A stretch of 64,000 bases of DNA, taken from NCBI GenBank assembly GCA_911728435.2, contig OU452216.1, positions 6,708,342-6,772,341 on the forward strand. Reading direction: 5' to 3'. The position numbers were made by a program, and so were the translations under genes. Under the pieces are notes generated by a model. It was not told where the DNA came from, did not search any database, and saw only the letters and a program-made list of their open reading frames with translations. Shown here in pieces: positions 59,659 through 64,000 of this stretch (the stretch's first letter is position 1; every line of letters begins with the position of its first letter). This DNA is from Apoderus coryli. Lineage: Eukaryota; Arthropoda; Insecta; Coleoptera; Attelabidae.

Positions 59659-62019
59659 TTAGTTATCGTTAAACTCTTCATCTTCTGATTCTCCTTCTTC
59701 ACTGGTTTTTTTGCATTTCAGACTTCTATAAAATTGGTGATACATTGTTGGAATTTTGTTCTTATCACAGAGCCACAATAGCCCCTTCAACTTTTTTTCT
59801 TCCACTGGAAGTTCAGCATTGTAAAGTCTCTTTAAATTTTTTGATAAATTATTGCTACTATCAGCCTTTGGTGGCCTTCCCTTTTTTTTCTCTGATTCCA
59901 AAAAATGTATCTTTAAAATTTCGCTATCAGCTGAATCGTATTCATATTTAAAAAGTATTGTCGCCGGCGCAGAACCTTTTACAGAAACTTCCCTTATCTT
60001 GCTAATTTTGAAGGCCTTTTTCTTTTCGTCGGTTTTCCAGCTTTGAATATCTGTGATATCCTTGAAATTAAAAAAATCGGTTTGCGACATTTCGGTGACA
60101 TTATAAATTTGACCTGTTACTTTTGCCATTCTGATTAATGTTACCCATTGCTCAGGTACATAGAGAACTCACTGGCGCTTCTTGGCATTTTCTATTACAG
60201 CATGCATGCTGTCTCCCTCATTTTGGGTGTGTCCTTTTTCAAGGAATCTATGGGTAATGTCAATCTGATAAGTAGTAGGTGCCAATGATAACATAGAAAA
60301 TAGAAACTTATTCCGGTTCTGGCCTCCACAATTATCTGAATAAAAAATTATAGATTTTACGCCTATTTCCTTCTGTGTTTGAATAAATTTTAGTAAACAG
60401 CTGGCAATCTCACAAGGACCTCTTTTTGATATATTTTGGTGCCAGACATAACAAAAACCTTGGTTATTTCCTACATCAAAAACAGTAAAATTGTAAGTTG
60501 AATATTTACTTTTGTAGTAGAAGTCACTGACGTTGGACTGGGGAGTAGCTAATACTTTTTGTAAGTCAAAGCAAGCCACACATACTGTTTTTTCATCTGT
60601 AGCAATAATTTTGTCAGCATTTTTTAGTTCTCTAGCCAGAGTTTTGTTTTTTATATGAGTATCGTATTCCCTTTGTATTTCTAATTTCTTTTTATCATCT
60701 GACAGGTTATAAACCGAACAAAAGTCACACTGGTCTTTTTTTGGCTTAAAGAAACTTATATTGAACTCCTGATTAAATATATCGCGATATTGTCTGATTG
60801 TTGCCTTTTCGATGATTCGAGCATCTGTGCAGTACTCATTGTAGAGTCTGTACATTTTTTGTATGTTAAGACCTTCTTCCAAATACATTTTTTTTTAATC
60901 TTTGCGCACGTAATGTGAATGAACCATGGGAAACATTTTAATATGATTTCGTACACTATTCTTAATGGCTTCTTTGATTCTTTCTGGTCTATTGTCATGC
61001 TTTCCTCGTTGGTCGGCACTTATTGTACTGAAACCTTTTATTTTTGAAAAAGCGGTTGTCACCCAAGTTTCTGAAATCCCAAGAGTGTTCAAAAACATGG
61101 CTTTGCATATCTTTATCTCTTCATCATTAATTTTAAAAGAGTAACTTCTGGAATTTAACCTTCTTGATGTTGACCCTGCATTAATCGTAACCTGCTTCTT
61201 TTTAATTTCTTTCACGTACCTGGCTATAAAATCCCATTGTCTTGTATGATCAGCCATAGACCAGAATTCTTTAAAAATCGATTGTCTTTTTTCTTCATTA
61301 ATTTTTGTTTGACACTTTATTCTACACTTCTCTTTGCATGCTGTACCCATTTTTCTTTCCTTAATAATTTTTCCTTTTCTATTCTTATGCTCAACACCTT
61401 GATTTAATAATGTTTTTGCTTTAGTATCAATCAACTCTAAAACATTTCTAGACCTTTTTCTAACGTTGCTTCTGGCAGCACTCTTTCTTTTCCTCTTAAT
61501 ATCTTTTCGCTCTTCCTGTCTCTCATTAGGTTCACCCAACGGTTCCCTTGGAACAGGAGCTTCGTATTCTGAATTAGCACTATCCTCATCAGCATTATCT
61601 GACTCTTCATTCTCAGTAGGCTCATAATTTGGATCAGAATCAGAGTTATCTTTAAATGGATCTTCATCGCTTTCCTCAGAAACATAATTAACTGAATGAT
61701 GGGATTCAGTAGCTATGCGATTAGAGTTCGAATCACACTCCGTTTCATTTTCACATTTATCATTAACTAGAGGGCTTTTTATAGGATCCAATGAAGACAC
61801 ACTTTTTGGCTTAAGAACCTGTTGCTCAGCTGGATGAACCTCATTACATAATACTATTTTAGGTTCCTGGTGAACCGGGGCCATTGAGAGATATTCTGGA
61901 ACAAAATACTCATAAACTAAATTTGCCTTAAGTTTATGTTAATCGTAAAACTTACCTTGATTTTCTTCAAATATCCTTATAGCTTCTTTTAATATTAGTT
62001 TACTTCTTTTATTACTCAT
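59659..62019 (-). pseudogene. Transposase-like gene of the intron 8 element (DUF7869-type)
   Basis: Exon 1 62019-61956 (starts MSNKRSKLILKEAIRIF), a 60 bp GT-AG intron, and exon 2 61895-59659, 767 codons in all. The frame is continuous except for two stops: TAA at 60897-60895 (after HYVRKD) and TGA at 60171-60169 (after NAKKRQ, before VLYVPEQW). The order is an acidic N-terminus, a Lys/Arg-rich stretch, a Cys cluster (CKEKCRIKC), a CDFC motif (KKDQCDFCSVYNL), then an RNase H-fold-like core with an FDLQKVL Asp, YSDNCGGQNRN and a GHTQNEGDSMHAVIE block. I recall such proteins as expanded, poorly described families in insects and cnidarians. A DDE-type transposase (possibly Sola-like) is an inference. 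Located between inverted repeats, antisense to bark. Confidence 0.72.
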
Positions 62020-62396
62020 TTTCGACCAAAGTTTTTAGTTTAATATCACACAGCAAACTTATCACAAACGGTCAAAAAACTTAGGTTAGAAAACCGCGTT
62101 CAAAACAGACAAAATAATAGTAAGTCAAGTTGCTAGGGAACCTTCCACAATTTTTTCCGGCGAAAACTATTGTAACTTGATATACTGCAGTTTTCGTTGA
62201 TGCGCGTTCGCTGGAGTATAGTTACTGCATATCTTAGGTGTTTTGTGGGTTGCTTAGTTTAGGGATATTTGGAATTACGACTTTATTCGTTGAAATAAAA
62301 CATATGAATTTAAAATTCTACACATGTATCTCAAAATTAACAAAAATTGAGTTACTACAGTTTTCGTTGCACCCGTCGATATGCTTCTTGTCTAAA

Positions 62397-62582
62397 AGAG
62401 ACAAACACTTTTTGTCATTTAAATAAAAATATATTGTATGCCAGCAAAGTTTACTAGTTATTTTAGTGATGATACTCGTTTAATGTCTATCCAGTAAATT
62501 TTTCTACATTACTAAAATAACTAATAAACTTTGCTAACATACAATATATTTTTATTTAAATGACAAATAGTGTTTGTCTCTC
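62397..62582. repeat. Hairpin inside the right flank of the element
   Basis: AGAGACAAACACTTTTTGTC at 62398 runs to TTATTTTAGT near 62467. Its reverse complement occupies ~62511-62582, with ~90% identity over ~70 bp. The loop includes AATGTCTATCCAGTAAATTT, which also matches inverted sequence at 59169-59194. It probably represents a duplicated, inverted end. Confidence 0.75.
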
Positions 62583-62889
62583 TCTTCTAGTAATTTTTTC
62601 TAGAAGGGGTAGACAAGATTTGGGGGTCCCTGTGGTGCTTACGTTGTTTTATCCGAACCACCATCAGTTTTTTAGTGCGACTCTTATTTATTTATTTTTT
62701 TAAAATAAACTGAAGCCTACTGAAAATCTTGTATTGGGTATAATATAAGCTAGGTATATATAGTCAAACTTCAATCTACACATGTTAAAGTGGGTAGGTA
62801 TAATGCGGCTGAATCCTTTGCCGGAATTCCTGAGAATATTGCTCAGCAAATAAACAACTAGGGTTGGTTGATCTTGGAAACGGTCGGAG

Positions 62890-63780
62890 TGACAATGTCG
62901 GTTAACTTAGAGAAAAGTTGTACAATTTAAACACCTTTTAAATGGTGTTTTCAAAAGTAAAGTAACTTTAGCAGTTTTCGAGAATTTCTTAAAAATCAAT
63001 TTTTTGCGATATTAGTTTTTATTGATTTCAGACATTATTTTTACAGATATATAAAAAAAATGAAAAGCACTTTCTCATTGTTACTTTTTGAGGAGACTCG
63101 ACGTTTCGTTTTCGAAAAACCATCAACTTCGATTTTTTAAATACGGCCCTTGATTTTCTATTGTTAAATTTAAAGCCATTTTCAATTCAAAAATAGGTGG
63201 TTTAAACAACTTTTCAGTATTTTTAGTTGTTATTTAAACTTATTCAAGAAAAATCGCCATAGTTTGGGACTTAACTGACTGAATGCAGAGTATCTATATA
63301 CCTAATTAGTAATTTTTGCAAAGAAATTCTTTCGACGTTAATCAAAATTATTTATTATTATTTGCCAATTTATTTCTGTCAGCACATTTTATTCTGTACG
63401 CAGTTTTTTAAATTTAGTTAAAATTTTTGTGCTTTTTGAAATTATTAAAAAAACGCCTTTCTCTGATGAATCTTTTACGCAAAATAAGTGCCAAACTATG
63501 GCGATTTTTCTTGAAGTTTAAATAACACCTAAAAATACTGAAAACTTGTTGAAACCATTCGGTTACATCTATTTTTGTTTTGAACAAGGGTCGTATTTAA
63601 AAAATCGAAATTGATGGTTTTTCAAAAACGAAACGTCGTAATGAAAATTTGTAAACGCTATATTTTTCTCATAAAAAAGTAACAATGAGAGCTTTTAAGT
63701 TTTTTATATCTGTAAAAATAATGTCAGAAATCAATAAAAACTAAAATCGCAAAAAAATTGCATTTTCTTAAAAAAAATAC
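62890..63780. mobile_element. ~0.9 kb foldback element, full copy of the 27.8 kb family
   Basis: The left arm ~62985-63255 and right arm ~63470-63770 are inverted repeats. They share TTAGTTTTTATTGATTTC, CATTGTTACTTTTT, GACGTTTCGTTTT, TTTTTTAAATACGGCCCT-like and AAAATCGCCATAGTTTGG blocks. There is no coding capacity. Its outer left part matches 27.78-28.02 kb and its GACGTTTCG...AAATACGG block matches the 1.1 kb satellite unit. It lies in bark intron 8. Confidence 0.82.
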
Positions 63781-64000
63781 GGCCTTGTTGTAGTTTATAC
63801 CTAATTCATTTTCTACAATAAATATTATACATTTCAAGATCTACTAACTAGGTACTAGGTAGTTATCTAATTTGGGGACAAATAAACCTAAAATGTATTG
63901 GTTATTTTAAAAAAAATCGAGTTTTTCCGAAAAACAATGACGCTGAAACAAAAAAAAAATTATCAAAGAAACTTTAGATTCCTTATGAGGAAACTTAGTA

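Larger units (their letters stand above)
59092..62677. mobile_element. ~3.6 kb DNA-transposon-like element in bark intron 8
   Basis: The inner ends, 59231-59262 and 62349-62380, are perfect 32 bp inverted repeats beginning ATCGACGGGTGCAACG. Outside them lie a second, imperfect inverted pair (59092-59225 against ~62545-62677) sharing AACGTAAGCACCACAGGGAC and CTTGTCTACCCCTTCTAGAA. Copies of the subterminal motif GAGTTACTACAGTTT also occur at ~59429. The element encloses the minus-strand gene at 59659-62019. No clean target duplication was seen at either set of ends, so the true boundary is undecided: either an inner element of ~3.15 kb inserted into another, or one element with composite ends. 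Confidence 0.75.

Noticed and set aside
59055..64000. Further bark exons (rest of lectin domain, transmembrane segment)
   Set aside because: No frame with lectin cysteines or a membrane segment was found in the plus strand here. The region is taken by the transposon-like element and a foldback.

Overview
This is an AT-rich nuclear window from an arthropod, almost certainly an insect. The evidence is spliced genes with GT-AG introns, a gene resembling insect protein bark beetle (Anakonda), an E2F-type box in front of the ribonucleotide reductase gene, and a dense load of insect-style LINEs, mariner, foldback/MITE and Ty3-like remnants. The order cannot be fixed from sequence alone. Exon limits below were read by eye from splice sites and preserved reading phase.

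Layout. 1-7.7 kb: seven units of a ~1.1 kb tandem satellite that starts outside the window. 7.7-16 kb: intergenic and repeat-rich. It holds an element with inverted ends (9.5-11.7 kb) containing a foldback and a ~91 bp satellite, a 170 bp MITE and a 5'-truncated LINE. 16.05-22.2 kb (+): seven-exon gene for the large subunit of ribonucleoside-diphosphate reductase (817 codons), with a perfect E2F-like box ~85 bp upstream, a hairpin MITE in intron 4, and a ~31 bp minisatellite and a foldback in intron 6. 23-25.5 kb: LINE debris and a tRNA-like repeat. 25.6-26.7 kb (-): two-exon MBLAC1-like metallo-beta-lactamase-fold gene. 27-33.2 kb: tRNA-like SINEs, a LINE fragment, a mariner pseudogene and a second, better preserved copy of the 14 kb LINE.

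33.75 kb to beyond the right end (+): a bark beetle (bark/Anakonda-like) gene. Eight exons encode 2527 in-frame codons: signal peptide, three SRCR domains, a CUB-like segment, long parallel beta-helix regions and the start of a C-type lectin domain. The transmembrane part and tail lie outside the window. Its introns carry two LINEs, a Ty3-like remnant with head-to-head LTR ends, several foldbacks, local tandem repeats and, in intron 8, a DNA-transposon-like element with perfect 32 bp inner inverted repeats and a two-exon gene broken only by two in-frame stops.

The three host genes share no obvious pathway. Reductase makes dNTPs, bark organises epithelial tricellular junctions, and MBLAC1-like proteins are metal-dependent nucleases or hydrolases. 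The most unusual signals are hammerhead-ribozyme-like motifs (CUGANGA, stem II, GAAAC) in two unrelated-looking foldback elements, a degenerate version in every unit of the 1.1 kb satellite, and a shared ~80 bp block linking that satellite to a dispersed foldback family at 27.9 and 63 kb.
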